Positions 6,012 to 7,084 of a stretch of DNA of 7,084 bases are shown here, one piece after another (within the stretch, counting starts at the first letter, position 1; the number at the start of each line of letters is the position of its first letter). The notes below the pieces were generated by a model, which made no database searches, was not told the DNA's origin, and saw only the letters and a list, made by a program, of their open reading frames with translations. A program made the translations under genes and the position numbers. This DNA is from an uncultured Lachnospiraceae bacterium (lineage in GTDB: Bacteria > Bacillota > Clostridia > Lachnospirales > Lachnospiraceae), in NCBI GenBank assembly GCA_937885345.1, contig CAKZZH010000130.1, positions 1 through 7,084 on the forward strand. The letters are read 5' to 3'.

Positions 6012-6548
6012 TTACCAATTCCTGTATTTCCAATAAAGCACCGCGCACCATACGGATAAAATTGCGAGCCCCATAATAATCCAAAATGCCTGCGGATGTT
6101 TGGAAAGTGGTATTGCCACGTTCATGGAAAATGCACTTACCACGAAAGTCGGCACCATTATCCAAATAGTGATGGTATTTAATTTTTTAACCAATAAATT
6201 TAAATTATTGTTTACTATTGAAGCACGGGCGTCCATCATGCTGGCCAAAATGTTTGAATAAATTTCGGCTTGTTTTTGAGACTGGGTATTTTCAACAATA
6301 ATATCATCCAACATTTCCCTGTTTTGTTCGTCCAGGCCGATTCTGTTACTGAAATTGCGGAGTTTCTCAAATACAAAACCGTTTGCCGTAATAGCACTTG
6401 CATAGTAAACCAAACTCTTTTCCAAACTGAACAGATTTAAGAGATATTTATTATCCATGGACTGCGTCATTTTATCTTCAATCTCTTCGGTAATCATATT
6501 TATGACGCGCAAGTGTTCCAAGTAATGGGAGATAGCATTATAAATAAT
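6012..6548 (-). CDS. CorA-family divalent cation channel, C-terminal part
   Basis: Inner-membrane Mg2+ (or other divalent metal) channel of the pentameric CorA family. The fragment, about 178 residues, holds the end of the cytoplasmic domain and the long stalk helix (LEKSLVYY; IIVENTQSQKQAEIYSNIL; MMDARASIVNNNLN), membrane helix 1 (TITIWIMVPTFVVSAF), the signature loop and membrane helix 2 (AFWIIMGLAILSVWCAVLYW) with a basic end. The signature is SMN (6120-6128) rather than GMN, which is unusual. A TTG at 6519-6521 could be read as a start, but the frame continues CorA-like (IIYNAISHYL) to about 6548, so the gene is 5'-truncated, missing roughly 100-150 residues. Upstream the sequence passes into protist-like DNA. 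One base separates its stop from the next gene. Confidence 0.85.
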   Translation of the reverse strand: MIYNAISHYLEHLRVINMITEEIEDKMTQSMDNKYLLNLFSLEKSLVYYASAITANGFVFEKLRNFSNRIGLDEQNREMLDDIIVENTQSQKQAEIYSNILASMMDARASIVNNNLNLLVKKLNTITIWIMVPTFVVSAFSMNVAIPLSKHPQAFWIIMGLAILSVWCAVLYWKYRNW

Positions 6549-6578
6549 TTTAAGGAAAAAAATAATTCTTCTTCTGTT
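6540..6578. other. Probable chimeric junction between blocks B and C
   Basis: The CorA frame stays plausible on the minus strand up to about 6548-6560 and meets a stop at 6579-6581, while the plus strand becomes extremely AT-rich and coding in another style from about 6549. Loss of the CorA N-terminal half here and the sharp fall in G+C point to a join of unrelated molecules. The low-complexity A/T sequence (for example AAGGAAAAAAATAATT) prevents exact placement. Confidence 0.6.
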
Positions 6579-6941
6579 TCATCTTTAAATATAAATAATT
6601 TTTTGAATAAATTAGATTTTTATAATAGTATAAGAATTAAAAAGAAATTAAAAATAAAAAAATTAAATGACGATGATATCATAAGCAATTGTACATTTTC
6701 TCCTAATCTTCATTTGACCAAAGAAAAAAATAAAAGATTTTTGTCAAATAATAATGAAGAATCAAATATAAAAAGGCTATATAATAAAGAAAATATACAT
6801 AAATTATTATATGATGATTATAAAAATAAAGATAAGGCTATTGAAGACCTAACAAAAAAGGTGTATGACAAATTTACTTTTTCTCCAAGAATTAATGCCA
6901 ATAATGAATATATAAAAAAAATTCAAGACAATTTTTTTTGA
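6549..6941 (+). CDS. Protist-like Asn/Lys-rich protein fragment, part 1
   Basis: The frame is open from 6513 (GTG), but its first ~12 codons fall on CorA sequence, so the real fragment starts near 6549 and lacks its beginning. Around 130 residues, very rich in Asn, Lys and Ser, use AT-ending codons such as AAA, AAT, TTA, ATA and AGA. Two related motifs, CTFSPNLH and FTFSPRIN, are spaced as in the [CF]TFxPxI repeats of proteins seen in ciliates and other protists; between them is a charged, probably helical stretch (RLYNKENIHKLLYDDYKNKD). No bacterial ribosome binding site or family is recognisable. It ends at TGA 6939-6941, right after eight T's; the adjoining frame continues the protein. Host and function are unknown. 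Confidence 0.5.
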   Translation, partial: FKEKNNSSSVSSLNINNFLNKLDFYNSIRIKKKLKIKKLNDDDIISNCTFSPNLHLTKEKNKRFLSNNNEESNIKRLYNKENIHKLLYDDYKNKDKAIEDLTKKVYDKFTFSPRINANNEYIKKIQDNFF

Positions 6942-7080
6942 AAGAAACCAAAAAATGATAAATAGAAAAAAAGAACTATATGGTATATTTGTGGATAATC
7001 AGAAATTGAATAAAACTCCATCATCCCGACATAAGTTTTTAAAAAAATCTTTTTCAACAAAAAAATTTAATATATATTAA
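6940..7080 (+). CDS. Protist-like protein, part 2 after a one-base frameshift
   Basis: Skipping one T of the run 6932-6939 turns the stop TGA into GAA and opens 47 further codons to TAA 7078-7080. The continuation (ERNQKMINRKKELYGIFVD, then a Ser/Lys-rich tail ending KKFNIY) has the same composition and codon use as part 1 and follows the FTFSP motif naturally with charged helix. An ATG at 6955-6957 is available but is more likely internal. The two parts are probably one gene split by a homopolymer error, a mutation, or less likely by +1 frameshifting at TTT-TGA. The last four bases of the window (7081-7084) are non-coding. Confidence 0.5.
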   Translation, partial: ERNQKMINRKKELYGIFVDNQKLNKTPSSRHKFLKKSFSTKKFNIY

Positions 7081-7084
7081 TTAT

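Noticed and set aside
1..7084. CRISPR arrays, insertion sequences, tRNA or rRNA genes, defence or toxin-antitoxin systems
   Set aside because: None seen on either strand: no regularly spaced direct repeats, transposase motifs or structural RNA signatures.

Overview
The window does not look like one stretch of a single genome. It reads as a metagenome-type contig made of three joined pieces plus a sequencing-adapter remnant at the left end. Block A (about 13-5925) has close to half G+C where I hand-counted it, strong AGGAGG-type ribosome binding sites, and genes typical of Gram-positive Clostridia; gene style suggests a Lachnospiraceae-like gut bacterium (inference). Block B (about 5930-6550) is a lower-GC piece from another bacterium. 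Block C (about 6550-7084) is extremely AT-rich (32 G/C in the 180 bases 6601-6780) and encodes an Asn/Lys/Ser-rich protein of protist type. A rumen or gut community would supply all three sources (inference).

Block A is read entirely on the minus strand, so the order of transcription is from high to low coordinates. First comes the C-terminal membrane tail of a truncated surface protein (stop at 5827). A structured leader (5690-5823) follows, then a 658-residue secreted, membrane-anchored surface protein (5689-3713). After a 34-base gap comes metK, S-adenosylmethionine synthetase (3678-2497). A 111-base gap with a consensus TATAAT promoter leads into a tightly overlapping trio: sensor histidine kinase (2385-847), OmpR-type response regulator (854-162) and the first ~51 codons of an RluA-family pseudouridine synthase (165 to the contig end). 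The kinase and regulator overlap by 8 bases, and the regulator and synthase by the 4 bases ATGA, so the three are probably translationally coupled.

Block B holds the C-terminal part of a CorA-type divalent-cation channel (minus strand, stop at 6012) and, one base later, the start of a small unrecognised gene (6010) that is soon lost at the A/B junction. Block C holds one protist-like coding fragment on the plus strand, broken by a single-base frameshift at an 8-T run (6932-6939) and ending at 7080.

I saw no mobile element, CRISPR array, tRNA or rRNA, and no new enzymatic or defence system. The most interesting biology is in RNA: the leader of the surface-protein gene places a strong Shine-Dalgarno sequence 59 bases before the ATG, yet a 12-base-pair stem exactly between them would bring the effective spacing to 7 bases. 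A second stem just upstream contains a sequence able to pair with that Shine-Dalgarno. The other main result is a warning: the apparent neighbours across ~5930 and ~6550 should not be read as genuine gene context.
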